From the NCBI RefSeq assembly GCF_001244545.1, contig NZ_LN852695.1, positions 1-64,000 of the forward strand: DNA of 64,000 nt, given 5' to 3'. Under the pieces are notes generated by a model, which saw only the letters and a list, made by a program, of their open reading frames with translations, searched no databases and was not told the DNA's origin. The position numbers were made by a program, and so were the translations under genes. This document shows, in pieces, positions 41,800 through 51,025 of this stretch; positions within the stretch are counted from its first letter, which is position 1, and each line of letters starts with the position of its first letter. This stretch comes from Candidatus Stoquefichus sp. SB1 (GTDB lineage: Bacteria > Bacillota_I > Bacilli_A > Erysipelotrichales > Coprobacillaceae).

Positions 41800-42630
41800 T
41801 TGACATCTGATGTTTCTCTGTTTCGTCCCGATTATCTTGAAGCTCTTATGGATTTTCGACTCATAGATGATGATTTTATGACCATTGCCTTAGAAGATAA
41901 AGATTGTCTTGAACTCATCTTAAGTCTTATTCTCCATCGGCATATTTCCATTAAAAAATTTTTCAATCAACGTGTTCTTAAAAATCTATATGGTCGTGAT
42001 GTGAAAATGGATATACTGGCTATAACAGATGATAACCGTTACATAAATATTGAAGTCCAAAGAAGCAATTTTGGTGCTCATTTTAAAAGAGCGAGATATC
42101 ATCAAAGCCTTATTGATGCAAGTATCACAGTTACTAATGAACAGTGGCAGGATATACCTTCTGTTTGTGTTATCTTTTTTACAGAGCATGATTATCTCAG
42201 AAAAGGACTCTCACTCTACCATATCAATCGTACCCTTGAAGAAACAGGTGAGCACATTCAAGATGAAACGCAATTGATCTATGTGAATGCAAGCATTCAG
42301 GATGATACCCCAATTGGTAGGCTAGCACATGATTTCATGTGTAGGGATTATCATGATATGTACTACGAAGTCTTAAAGAATCGTGTGCGTTATTTCAAAG
42401 ACAGTGAAGGAGGCAAGTTAAAAATGTGTAAAATTATGGATGATATTAGAAGAAAGGGCGAAGAAGAAGGATGGAAAAAAGGTGTTCATGATGGTGAGAT
42501 AAAAACCAAAATAAATATTGCATTAAAGTTAATGGCTAAACAAAACATAACTTTTGAAGAAGCAATGAATTTATTAGATGTTTGTGAAGATGAACAACAA
42601 ATTTATAGAAAAATGATTTTTTCTTCATAA
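41800..42630 (+). CDS. Rpn-family PD-(D/E)XK nuclease / putative transposase
   Basis: A 276-residue protein of the Rpn/PDDEXK_2 family. The core nuclease motif is VKMDILAITDDNRYINIEVQ, with D and ExQ spaced as in RpnA. A charged C-terminal helical tail (KGEEEGWKKGVHDGEIKTK) is typical. Rpn proteins promote RecA-independent recombination in E. coli; the family is often annotated as transposase. The start is a TTG at 41800, six bases after a strong GAGGTG site; a GTG at 41791 lies within that site. No inverted-repeat element ends were found. Confidence 0.85.
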   Translation: MTSDVSLFRPDYLEALMDFRLIDDDFMTIALEDKDCLELILSLILHRHISIKKFFNQRVLKNLYGRDVKMDILAITDDNRYINIEVQRSNFGAHFKRARYHQSLIDASITVTNEQWQDIPSVCVIFFTEHDYLRKGLSLYHINRTLEETGEHIQDETQLIYVNASIQDDTPIGRLAHDFMCRDYHDMYYEVLKNRVRYFKDSEGGKLKMCKIMDDIRRKGEEEGWKKGVHDGEIKTKINIALKLMAKQNITFEEAMNLLDVCEDEQQIYRKMIFSS

Positions 42631-42640
42631 TTGTCAAAAA

Positions 42641-42671
42641 AGTGATAATCGCATCTTTTGTGATTATCACT
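42641..42671. terminator. Terminator between Rpn and PHP genes
   Basis: AGTGATAATC / GATTATCACT stem with an 11-base loop. The minus-strand side is followed by TTTTTT, so it mainly ends the PHP gene; it can serve both convergent genes. Confidence 0.8.
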
Positions 42672-42681
42672 TTACTAATCT

Positions 42682-43467
42682 CTATATTATTCTTTGCATT
42701 GCTTCCTTGATATAACTACCAACATCGCTTGGTTTATGTGCATCAGATGCGGTTATCAATTCAACATGATTTTTTTTCAATATCTCTAATAATTCATCAG
42801 ATAATCCCATATCTGGATGATTATATCTATAATAACAACCTACATTGTTTTCTGCTTTCATTTGATGTTTATTTAATAATTGAGCAAGCTTCTCATATGT
42901 TGGTTTCAAGTCATATGTTGGATAAATTTCAAACAATTTAATCGTATCTGGATGGGCAAGTTGTGTAAACAAATCAGATTCAATTAACTGAAAAACCAGT
43001 TCATAGTATCTCTTATAAATATGATTAACATCATATTTATCCCATAATAATTCTTTAGAAAATCCCATATCATATAATATACCATCAATAGAATGAATAG
43101 CCCCTACCACAAAATCAAAATGATACTGTGATAAAACATTTCTAATATACTCTTCATGTTGTGGAACATAACAGACTTCTAGTCCATATGTGACTTTAAC
43201 AGGTAGATCCATTGCTTTGACTTCTTCCATTAATTCAATAAAATCACTAAGATGATCTTTGAATTTCATCTTTTTATTTTCTAACCATGTTTTTTGAACT
43301 TCATATTGCTTTAATTCTTCATAAATAGGTTCAAATTCAATAAAACGATGTGTATGGTCTAATATTTGAATTTCATCCAATCCTTTTTGATGTGCTGATT
43401 CTACAAACTCTAATACATATTCTTTTGTTAGTGGTCCATTTTCTAAATGCATATGTCCATCTATCAT
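42682..43467 (-). CDS. PHP-domain phosphatase (HisK-like)
   Basis: A 261-residue PHP phosphoesterase with the full set of metal ligands: DGHMHLE, DHTHRF, GLEVCY, GAIHSID, LAHPD and ASDAH. It is closest in layout to histidinol-phosphate phosphatase (HisK). No other his gene is in the window, so the substrate is open; a related phosphomonoester is possible. A single gene on its own. Confidence 0.82.
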   Translation of the reverse strand: MIDGHMHLENGPLTKEYVLEFVESAHQKGLDEIQILDHTHRFIEFEPIYEELKQYEVQKTWLENKKMKFKDHLSDFIELMEEVKAMDLPVKVTYGLEVCYVPQHEEYIRNVLSQYHFDFVVGAIHSIDGILYDMGFSKELLWDKYDVNHIYKRYYELVFQLIESDLFTQLAHPDTIKLFEIYPTYDLKPTYEKLAQLLNKHQMKAENNVGCYYRYNHPDMGLSDELLEILKKNHVELITASDAHKPSDVGSYIKEAMQRII

Positions 43468-43573
43468 AAAATCTCCCCCTCTTTTTGCTTATTATATTTT
43501 TAAATACTTTATTTGTAAATAAAAATGATAAAAGTCATAATCTATTTATCCAAAACAGATTATGACTAACTCT

Positions 43574-45433
43574 TTAATCTAATTCAAATTGTCCAGTATA
43601 CAATTGATAATAACGTCCTTTTTGAGCAATTAACTCATCATGACTACCACGTTCAATAATTTGTCCATGATCCAATACCATAATAGCATTTGAATTTCTA
43701 ACTGTTGATAAACGATGCGCAATCACAAAAACCGTACGATTTTCCATTAATCGATCCATACCTTTTTCAATCAGTTTTTCAGTACGTGTATCGATAGAAC
43801 TTGTGGCTTCATCGAGAATCAATACTGGTGGATTCGCAATTGCTGCTCTGGCAATCGCAATCAATTGACGTTGTCCTTGTGATAAGTTTGCACCATCACC
43901 CGTCAGCATTGTCTGATAACCATCAGGCAAACGCTTAATAAAGCTATGGGCATTGGCAAGTTTTGCTGCATCAATGACTTCATCCATTGCCGCATTTAAT
44001 TTTCCATAACGAATATTATCTGCAATTGTTCCAGTAAATAAATGGGTATCTTGTAAAACAATAGATATTGATCTGCGTAGATCATCTTTTTTAATGAGTT
44101 TAATATCAATTCCATCATAAGTAATACTTCCACTTTGGATATCATAAAAACGATTGATTAAATTAGTAATTGTTGTCTTTCCTGCGCCTGTACTTCCTAC
44201 AAAAGCAATCTTTTGACCCGGTTTTGCAAACAGATTAATATCTTTTAAAATCGTAACATTTTCATCATAACCAAAAACAACATCATGGAAACGGACATCG
44301 CCAGTTAATGGAACCAATTCAACCTCTCCATTCTCACGAGGATGACGCCATGCCCAATGACCAGTATGATGTGAACATTCTTGTAATGTCCCATTCTCAT
44401 CTTGAGTGACACAAGTCAATGTCACAAGACCATCATCTATTTCTTCTTTTTCTTCCATCATTTCAAATATTCTTTCTGCTCCAGCCATGGCTGCCAAAAT
44501 AAAATTCAATTGTTGGGTAAATTGATTGACTGGTTGAGCTGTTTGTCTTACAAAAATCAGATATGAAGATAAACTTCCTAAATCCATCATTCCAGCAATC
44601 GTCATAAAGCCACCGACACAAGCAACAATCGCATAATTGAAATAAGAAATACTAACAACTGTTGGAATTGTTCTTCCTGAATATGTTAAAGCTTCTGTAG
44701 AAGCATGTTGTAAAGCTGCATTTCGACGATTAAACTCTTCTATATTTTGTGATTCATGATTAAAAACTTTAACAACTTTAACACCATCAACCATTTCTTC
44801 AATAAACCCATTGAGATTTCCTAAAGACATTTGCTGTTGTTTAAAGTAATATTTACTACGTTGACTTAAATATTGAATCAAAAAGTACATTGCAATCATA
44901 CAAACCAAAACAATTAATGAAAGCTGCCAATTTAAGACAAAAATTAAGATAAGTGTTCCGGTAATCATTATGAAACTTTGAATTAAATTATCAAAACAGT
45001 TATTAAAAGCATCTTGAACTGTATCTAAATCATTTGTAAAACGACTCATAATATTTCCATGCGTATGACTATCAAAATAACGTAATGGCAGTTTTTGCAT
45101 TTTATGAAATAAATCTTGTCTTATATCTTTGACTATCTTTTGAGATGTATGCACCATGACTTGTTTGTAAATCGCTGTAGAAGTTGCACCTACCGCATAA
45201 ACCATTGCCATAATGAGTACGAATGAAATTAAACCTTGATAATCTTGAGGTAAAATATAGCGATTAACGACAGTACGAATTTGAAATGTTCCCCATAGGT
45301 TTACTCCAGTACTCACCATAACTAATAAAGCAACGAATCCTAATGAATATTTATAATGTCCCATATACTTTTGAAAAGAGCCTAATGTTTTCCTTAAATC
45401 TTTAGGCTTTGCAGTTGTGATTTGTCTAGCCAT
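43574..45433 (-). CDS. ABC exporter half-transporter, catalytic-site subunit
   Basis: A 619-residue exporter half: six membrane helices (about 40-320) then an ATPase with Walker A (GSTGAGKTT), signature LSQGQRQLIAIARAA, Walker B (PVLILDEATSSID) and His switch (VIAHRLST). All catalytic residues are intact. Between the domains is a Cys/His/Trp-bearing insertion of about 35 residues (ECSHHTGHWAWRHP). It forms a heterodimer with the upstream gene product, and resembles BmrCD or LmrCD drug exporters. The start is the ATG at 45433, nine bases after AAGGAG; a longer upstream reading overlaps the first gene by 59 bases and is not used. The two genes overlap by eight bases. Confidence 0.9.
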   Translation of the reverse strand: MARQITTAKPKDLRKTLGSFQKYMGHYKYSLGFVALLVMVSTGVNLWGTFQIRTVVNRYILPQDYQGLISFVLIMAMVYAVGATSTAIYKQVMVHTSQKIVKDIRQDLFHKMQKLPLRYFDSHTHGNIMSRFTNDLDTVQDAFNNCFDNLIQSFIMITGTLILIFVLNWQLSLIVLVCMIAMYFLIQYLSQRSKYYFKQQQMSLGNLNGFIEEMVDGVKVVKVFNHESQNIEEFNRRNAALQHASTEALTYSGRTIPTVVSISYFNYAIVACVGGFMTIAGMMDLGSLSSYLIFVRQTAQPVNQFTQQLNFILAAMAGAERIFEMMEEKEEIDDGLVTLTCVTQDENGTLQECSHHTGHWAWRHPRENGEVELVPLTGDVRFHDVVFGYDENVTILKDINLFAKPGQKIAFVGSTGAGKTTITNLINRFYDIQSGSITYDGIDIKLIKKDDLRRSISIVLQDTHLFTGTIADNIRYGKLNAAMDEVIDAAKLANAHSFIKRLPDGYQTMLTGDGANLSQGQRQLIAIARAAIANPPVLILDEATSSIDTRTEKLIEKGMDRLMENRTVFVIAHRLSTVRNSNAIMVLDHGQIIERGSHDELIAQKGRYYQLYTGQFELD

Positions 45434-47159
45434 CAATCCCAGCTCCTTCCTCTTGAGAATAATAAATATCCTGATAAATAGCATTATTCTTTAATAGTTC
45501 ATCATGTGTCCCAATTGCGTGAATTTTTCCATCATCCATAATAACAATCTGGTCAGCATGTTTGATAGAAGAAACACGCTGGGCAATGATAATCTTTGTT
45601 GTTTCATTTAATTTTGCAAGTCCTTCACGGATATTGGCTTCCGTTGCTGTATCAACAGCACTTGTAGAATCATCAAGAATCAAGACTTTAGGATGTTTTA
45701 ATAATGCTCTTGCAATACATAAACGCTGTTTCTGTCCACCAGATACATTCACTCCACCTTGTCCTAAATCTGTCTCATAACGTTTAGGAAAATTATCAAT
45801 AAATTCATCTACACATGCTACATGGCATGCCCATTCAATATCTTCATCACTTGCATGTTCATTTCCCCACATTAAGTTTTCTTTAATCGTTCCACTAAAC
45901 AATGTATTCTTTTGTAAAACCATACCAACACTATCACGCAAATGTTCAATTGAATATTCTTTGACATTACGTCCATCAACTAGGACTTCGCCACTGCTGA
46001 CATCATATAATCTTGGAATTAATTGAACCAAACTTGTTTTTGCCGAACCTGTTCCACCAAGAATACCAATTGTTGAACCAGCTGGAATATGCAAATTGAT
46101 ATCACTTAATGCATACTCTTGAGCTTCTTCTTTATATTTAAAATTGACTTGATGAAAATCAATATCACCACGACGAACAATCAATTCTGTATTTTGTGGA
46201 TCACTGATATCAGGAATTTCATCAAGAACTTCAATAATACGTTCGCAACTTGCAATAGACCTTGTCAACATCAAGAAAACTGCTGAAATCATCATTAATG
46301 AATTTAAAATCTGCATAACATAACTTAAAAATCCAGTCAGTTCTCCAACTTTCATTGTTCCTGCAAAAATCATTTGTCCCCCAAAGAAAATAATACAAAC
46401 AATTGTTGTATACATCATATATTGAAATAAAGGCATATTCCAAACAGATGTACGAAAAGCATGTTCACTATTTGCTTTTAAATTTTCATTAATAGTTTCA
46501 AATTTTTCTTCTTCATAACCTTCACGAACATACGATTTCACCACTCTAATCGCATTTAAGTTTTCTTGAACAACTGTATTCACTTTATCAATACTTGCTT
46601 GCATTAGTCGATAGAGTGGACCCACTTTTCTCACAATAATAAAGAGTCCAATTCCTAAAATAGGTGTCACTATAATAAAAATCAAAGATAATTCAGCATT
46701 AATTGTAAATGTGAAAAACAATGCCATCAATAACATAACTGGCGAACGCACTAATGGACGGATACCATTACTAATTGCGGTTTGAAGAATTGTGACATCA
46801 CTTGTTAATCTGGTAATCAAAGATGAGGTTGAAAAATGATCAGTATTCTTGAATGAAAAATTCTGAACTCTTTGAAACTCATCTTTTCTAAGTTCTGCAC
46901 CAAACCCCTGCCCTGCAGTTGCAGCATATCGTGCATACATAATCCCTAACACCAATGCCAACAAAGCACAGATAATCATCTGCAATCCTTTCCATAAAAT
47001 ATAATTCTGATCACTATTAGCCACACCCACATCTATAATATCTGCCATTAATGTTGGAATGACCAATTCAAATGCTGTTTCTGCAATGACACAAAAACAA
47101 GCCATCAAAAAGGTCTTTCGATATGGTTTCATATATGGATATAAACGCTTAATCATCAT
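45426..47159 (-). CDS. ABC exporter half-transporter, degenerate-site subunit
   Basis: A 577-residue exporter half with six membrane helices and an ATPase domain. Walker A reads GGTGSAKTS, Walker B ends LILDDST (Asp in place of the catalytic Glu), and the switch loop has IIIAQRVSS (Gln in place of His). This is the non-hydrolysing site known from asymmetric heterodimers such as TM287/288 and BmrC. The signature NVSGGQKQRLCIARALL is intact. Second gene of marR-ABC-ABC, 16 bases after the MarR gene. Confidence 0.9.
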   Translation of the reverse strand: MMIKRLYPYMKPYRKTFLMACFCVIAETAFELVIPTLMADIIDVGVANSDQNYILWKGLQMIICALLALVLGIMYARYAATAGQGFGAELRKDEFQRVQNFSFKNTDHFSTSSLITRLTSDVTILQTAISNGIRPLVRSPVMLLMALFFTFTINAELSLIFIIVTPILGIGLFIIVRKVGPLYRLMQASIDKVNTVVQENLNAIRVVKSYVREGYEEEKFETINENLKANSEHAFRTSVWNMPLFQYMMYTTIVCIIFFGGQMIFAGTMKVGELTGFLSYVMQILNSLMMISAVFLMLTRSIASCERIIEVLDEIPDISDPQNTELIVRRGDIDFHQVNFKYKEEAQEYALSDINLHIPAGSTIGILGGTGSAKTSLVQLIPRLYDVSSGEVLVDGRNVKEYSIEHLRDSVGMVLQKNTLFSGTIKENLMWGNEHASDEDIEWACHVACVDEFIDNFPKRYETDLGQGGVNVSGGQKQRLCIARALLKHPKVLILDDSTSAVDTATEANIREGLAKLNETTKIIIAQRVSSIKHADQIVIMDDGKIHAIGTHDELLKNNAIYQDIYYSQEEGAGIDG

Positions 47160-47175
47160 TTATTCCCCCTTCTTT

Positions 47176-47604
47176 TTATCTTATTTCTTTACCACTTAAA
47201 TTAAAATACATTCTTTCTAAATAATTTCTAAACTGTTCTTTTTCATCATCACTAAAACCCTGTAAAGAAATCTCTTCAACTTCTAAACAATGAACATTCC
47301 ATTTTTCTAATGCACTTGCGCCTAGATCTGTTAAACGTAATTGATATGCCCGTTTATTACGAGGATTAATTTGACGAATTAACATTCCCTTTTCTTCTAA
47401 ACTATTCAATATTTTACTGACTGTTGCAGGCTCAACATCGCATTCAGTTGCTATATCTTTCAGTTTACATTCATTATGTGAAGAAATATAGCGAAGAACT
47501 TTGGGTTGTCCTGGAGACAAATTGAATTCATCCATATGCATACGATTTTTATTTCGTTGTGCATGAAATGTTTTAAATAAGAGAATATATAATGGCACTT
47601 TCAT
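47176..47604 (-). CDS. MarR-family regulator of the ABC exporter
   Basis: A 142-residue winged-helix regulator (KLKDIATECDVEPATVSKILNSLEEKGMLIRQINPRNKRAYQLRLTDLG). First gene of the exporter operon. Two palindromes lie right after the operon promoter, so it probably represses itself and the exporter until a ligand arrives. Ribosome-binding site AGAGGTGA lies four bases from the ATG. Confidence 0.92.
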   Translation of the reverse strand: MKVPLYILLFKTFHAQRNKNRMHMDEFNLSPGQPKVLRYISSHNECKLKDIATECDVEPATVSKILNSLEEKGMLIRQINPRNKRAYQLRLTDLGASALEKWNVHCLEVEEISLQGFSDDEKEQFRNYLERMYFNLSGKEIR

Positions 47605-47620
47605 GACTTCACCTCTTTTG

Positions 47621-47648
47621 TTAGTATACTAATTGTTAGCATACTAAC
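47621..47648. promoter_or_regulatory. MarR operators
   Basis: Two palindromes in tandem: TTAGTATACTAA (47621-47632) and GTTAGCATACTAAC (47635-47648), between the promoter and the start codon. Confidence 0.75.
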
Positions 47649-47675
47649 TATAATACTATATGCTCATCTTGTCAA
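47647..47675 (-). promoter_or_regulatory. Promoter of the marR-exporter operon
   Basis: Minus strand: -35 TTGACA (47670-47675), 17-base spacer, -10 TATAGT (47647-47652), overlapping the upstream operator. Confidence 0.8.
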
Positions 47676-47879
47676 GAAGTTGACATTAAGAAAACCTTAT
47701 TCCAGAATTAAAATGTTAAGTTCCACTCTAAAGTATTGAAACTAAATTTAAGTTTTTTTATTCAACAAAAATTTCTTATTATTATCCGGACTTTTTAATT
47801 TTATAACTTTCAAACAGTATAAAGCAAAATAATTATGAAGGATATTGCTTTATAGTCGTTTTTATTGAAACAAACATGA

Positions 47880-48158
47880 AAAACGGGAACACAAATTGTG
47901 TTCCCAGATTGGAACTTCCTCATTGGAAAGTCATAGTCCACATTATTTTACTAGCCCGTGGGTCAGGCTTAGGAGCCAATCACCTTCCTGTGGTTCATTT
48001 ATTAAACTCAGGTTCTTGTGTCACTGTTTTAATAAATAGTAGAATCGCTCAGACTCAGCTATCTACCACACCCTCTTATTATTGTCTTTATTTTACTATT
48101 GGTATTTCTACCTATTCATATACTATGCTTGTGAGCTAAACTAATGCTTCTCTTACAG
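47880..48158 (-). ncRNA. Structured RNA of unknown class
   Basis: A transcription unit of about 275 nt on the minus strand. It begins after a good promoter (TTGATT-16-TATAAT, 48164-48191) and ends in a strong terminator (GGGAACACAA / TTGTGTTCCC then GTTTTT, 47885-47905). Several stems are visible: GTTTTAATAAA/TTTATTAAAC around 48000-48036, TGTGGT/ACCACA closing a multi-branch region, a GGTA/TACC hairpin near the 5' end, and CTAAGCC/GGGCTAG. It is more GC-rich than the flanks. I see no gene with a ribosome-binding site. It does not match tmRNA, RNase P or SRP RNA in any motif I know; 6S RNA cannot be excluded. Its 3' neighbour is the marR operon, 200 bases on. Confidence 0.6.
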
Positions 48159-48163
48159 TATTT

Positions 48164-48191
48164 ATTATATCAGAAGATCTTCACAAATCAA
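48164..48191 (-). promoter_or_regulatory. Promoter of the structured RNA
   Basis: Minus strand: -35 TTGATT (48186-48191), 16-base spacer, -10 TATAAT (48164-48169). Confidence 0.75.
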
Positions 48192-48345
48192 TTAATTATA
48201 TTAAAATTTTTATAAACCAAACTGCTAATTAAACTGCAATAAAGTAACCTTAAGGAAGCATTTTATTTAATGATTGATGATAGATATTTGAAAGACTTTG
48301 AATTATCAAAGAAAATACATATTATAATAGTTTGATTTCAAAAAA

Positions 48346-48370
48346 TTGGGAACACAAATTGTATTCCCAA
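48346..48370 (-). terminator. Terminator of the traB-merR operon
   Basis: TTGGGAACACAA / TTGTATTCCCAA stem followed by TTTTTTG on the minus strand. The hairpin is nearly the same sequence as the terminator at 47885-47905. Confidence 0.8.
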
Positions 48371-48383
48371 ACTACCTAATGTA

Positions 48384-49412
48384 TCATTCATAATTCTTTT
48401 CTAGATACTCATATACTGATAACTCATTCTGTAAAAATGCTCTTTTCAAGTTATTTTTATCAACAATCTTAACATCATGATATTCTAGAATCTCATAAAC
48501 TGATTTTCTATCTTGATCAGCTTCATGATATAAAGAACTGTTCATTTCAAAACAATGACCATCTCGCATATAAAATTGATATCTAATATTATAATAAGTT
48601 ACAGGTCCAAAACCAAGACCACCCAACTTTTTTTCAGTAATCACATTAACATATTCAATATCTTTATAAAGATATTTTCTTGCTAAAGTATGAGTTGTAT
48701 TATTTAAAATAGCTTTTATACTTTTTAACTTCATTTTATAGCTATCAAAGACATAAAAATGAACATCTCCAAATTCATAATATTTTTCATTGAAAACAAT
48801 AAGTATAAAGCCTAGCCAAACCAATAGACATCCTACTATCCATATTCCCCATTGAATATGATTGATAAAATGTGCATTTTTTAAATATACAATCATCGCA
48901 ATAAATAGAAATGCAATCATTAAAAATGATAATACTCCTGATTTGATAAGTTGATAAGGTGTTGTTTTAACACCTATTGTTATTACTGGATATGGTTGCA
49001 TAAAACTAGCCACTTTTTGAAACAATGATTTCATATGCTTGTCTTCATTAGCTGACATCTCATAAAATTCCCCATCAACGACTGCATCTAATAAAGGAAT
49101 GTTTTTTTGATTTAGTTCAATACATTTTTGCTGTATCTCTTCTAAATTATCTACCTGAACTTGTAAAGTTTTAATATGTTGATTTAAAACTTTTTGAAAT
49201 TCATTTTGATTCTGAAGTATTCTTTCAATCATTTCTAATGAGATATCTAATTCTCTTAAAAAACGAATCTTTTTTAAAACTTTTAAATCCTCTACAGTAT
49301 AATTTCTATATCCATTTTCGTCTCATTGAGGGTTCAAGAAACCAAGTTTATCATAATATCTAATTGTCTGAGAATTCATTTGTAACATATTTTCTACTTC
49401 TTTAATTTTCAT
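48384..49412 (-). pseudogene. MerR-family membrane regulator broken by an in-frame TGA
   Basis: Reading from the ATG at 49412 gives a MerR winged helix (MKIKEVENMLQMNSQTIRYY, then KLGFLNP) with TGA at codon 30 (49323-49325). The same frame then continues DENGYRNYTVEDLKVLKKIR as normal MerR sequence and stays open to 48384, 342 codons in all. The stop is probably a CGA-to-TGA change. The C-terminal part has two membrane helices (about residues 165-215) and a soluble tail. Without read-through only a fragment from the ATG at 49232 could be made, and it lacks the DNA-binding domain. It follows the TraB/GumN gene by five bases, so the pair was probably one regulatory unit. Confidence 0.8.
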
Positions 49413-49417
49413 AATAA

Positions 49418-50335
49418 CTATTCTCCTCCTTGACTTGACATAGAAATAACATCATATCCATCTTGTTTTAATAATTCAATAATACCATTTTCACCATATA
49501 AATGCCTACACCCAATACCAAAAAAATGAATACATTCCTCTTCAATAGAACTCTTAATTTCATTTGTCATAAATATATTCCTATCCTCCCCTAACATTTT
49601 TTGATATAGTTCAGCTTCTTTTTTAAATTCTGTTACTGGCAATTTATTATTTCTTTTAAAATATTGTCTATTACCTGAATAATAAGCATCCAAGAATTCT
49701 TTACTATCTCGAATATAGCCTTCTCTATCTAATAATGATTCCATAATATAATTTGAACATTGTAAAGATATATCAGAAAATAATGAAAATTGTTTTTCTA
49801 AACTTTCAATTTCTTTAAAGTTATTTTTCTTATTTGCATAATCAAATATATATAAATCTATTGAATTCATTTCATTGCCATTGATATCTTTTAATATATC
49901 ATTCAAAGCATAAGATGATAAAGCCATAGCGTTAAGTGTTTCAATATTTGAATATCTTTTCAAAGAAAAGTACTCCTCTTTCACTTTATCCAACTCCTCA
50001 GTTAGTTTCATATCATCAATACTATTATCACTTAAATAGTGTGCATATGAATTATATTGACTTTGATCCAGCGTCACTTCTAACCAAATATTTTCACTTT
50101 CATTTAAAGAATCTTCTGTTACTTTATCTAAAGTTTTTATTTCATTTCTGCCAGGATGACACGTTCCTAATAAATAAGAGTAATTTCCTTTTGAATTCAC
50201 TATCTTATATAAAAATACACTCACATCAATAACTTCACCTTTCTCGTTGCCAAGAGAACATCCTGTCAAATTCATTACCACCACAAAACTCAATATAATC
50301 ATTAAAACTGAGTTCATTATTTTTTTGATATACAT
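49418..50335 (-). CDS. TraB/GumN-family lipoprotein
   Basis: A 305-residue lipoprotein (signal with lipobox LTGC, Cys near residue 26). The TraB/GumN fold is shown by YLLGTCHPG (GTxH motif), ENIWLEVTLDQS (the paired E-x-D region) and a C-terminal FFGIGCRHLYGENGIIELLKQDGY. The family is thought to be metal-dependent protease-like, and includes pheromone-shutdown protein TraB; the role here is unknown. Ribosome-binding site AGGAAGGG. It overlaps the Shine-Dalgarno of the broken MerR gene. Confidence 0.75.
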   Translation of the reverse strand: MYIKKIMNSVLMIILSFVVVMNLTGCSLGNEKGEVIDVSVFLYKIVNSKGNYSYLLGTCHPGRNEIKTLDKVTEDSLNESENIWLEVTLDQSQYNSYAHYLSDNSIDDMKLTEELDKVKEEYFSLKRYSNIETLNAMALSSYALNDILKDINGNEMNSIDLYIFDYANKKNNFKEIESLEKQFSLFSDISLQCSNYIMESLLDREGYIRDSKEFLDAYYSGNRQYFKRNNKLPVTEFKKEAELYQKMLGEDRNIFMTNEIKSSIEEECIHFFGIGCRHLYGENGIIELLKQDGYDVISMSSQGGE

Positions 50336-50693
50336 ATATATCCCTTCCTTTCAATCAAACCATACACCTTTCAACGACTATAAGGTCAATATCTTTTTTA
50401 ATATATTTAGATTTTTTTAGTCATATTTATTTGATTTACTGAAATACAATCAATCTTTATAACCGATTCTATCCTATTCAAACTCAGTTAAAATATTGTT
50501 ACTTTTTTATTGATATTTCTGAGTGTTCATATGCCATGTTTTATCAGTTAAATTAATATCCTCTTTAGTCCTTTTTTCTACTATCATTAAAGATAAGAAA
50601 TCAAAATTTATTTAAAGAAAAAAGTTTATATTATGATAGAGTTGGCATAATATGAAAATATAAATGAAACTATAAACAATAAGTATATCATTC
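50336..50693. other. Gene-free region between TraB and antitoxin genes
   Basis: About 360 very AT-rich bases between two divergent genes. I see no gene, RNA fold or clear repeat in it. A TTGACC near 50390 on the minus strand could be the -35 for the TraB gene, but no good -10 follows. Confidence 0.5.
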
Positions 50694-50710
50694 AATATGT
50701 AATACATATT
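50694..50710. promoter_or_regulatory. Antitoxin operator palindrome
   Basis: AATATGTA-A-TACATATT: perfect 8-bp arms around one base. It ends directly before the -35 of the antitoxin promoter, as expected for an autoregulated RelB-type antitoxin. Confidence 0.7.
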
Positions 50711-50711
50711 A

Positions 50712-50740
50712 TTGACAATGTATATACTATGTATTCTAAT
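50712..50740 (+). promoter_or_regulatory. Promoter of the toxin-antitoxin operon
   Basis: Plus strand: -35 TTGACA (50712-50717), 17-base spacer, -10 TCTAAT (50735-50740). Confidence 0.75.
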
Positions 50741-50762
50741 TTTAATAGAAGGAGTGGTGAAT

Positions 50763-51023
50763 ATGGCACAGACGACAATTAGTATAAGAGTGGATGAAAA
50801 TCTCAAACATCAATTAGAAAAATTCTGTGATGAGACAGGTTTTACAATATCTTCATTATTTAATATATTTTCAAAAACAGTGGTAAGAGAACAAAGAATT
50901 CCTTTTGCAATTGAATTAGATCCTTTTTACTCACAAAAGAACATTCAGTATTTAACAAATATAGTTGATGATATAAAGACAGGTAAAGCACATCTTGAGG
51001 AACATGAACTTATAGATGATTAA
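50763..51023 (+). CDS. RelB/DinJ-family antitoxin
   Basis: An 86-residue protein with a ribbon-helix-helix start (TTISIRVDENLKHQLEKFCDETGFTISSLFNIF), the RelB/DinJ type, and an acidic C-terminal tail that would wrap the toxin. The start is the ATG at 50763 after GGAGTGG; a longer frame from 50712 covers the promoter and is not used. The partner toxin gene just downstream is broken, so this antitoxin is now alone. Confidence 0.85.
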   Translation: MAQTTISIRVDENLKHQLEKFCDETGFTISSLFNIFSKTVVREQRIPFAIELDPFYSQKNIQYLTNIVDDIKTGKAHLEEHELIDD

Positions 51024-51025
51024 TT

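Noticed and set aside
47876-48139. An 87-codon plus-strand frame
   Set aside because: It runs antisense through the structured RNA, has no ribosome-binding site, and its composition reflects RNA stems.
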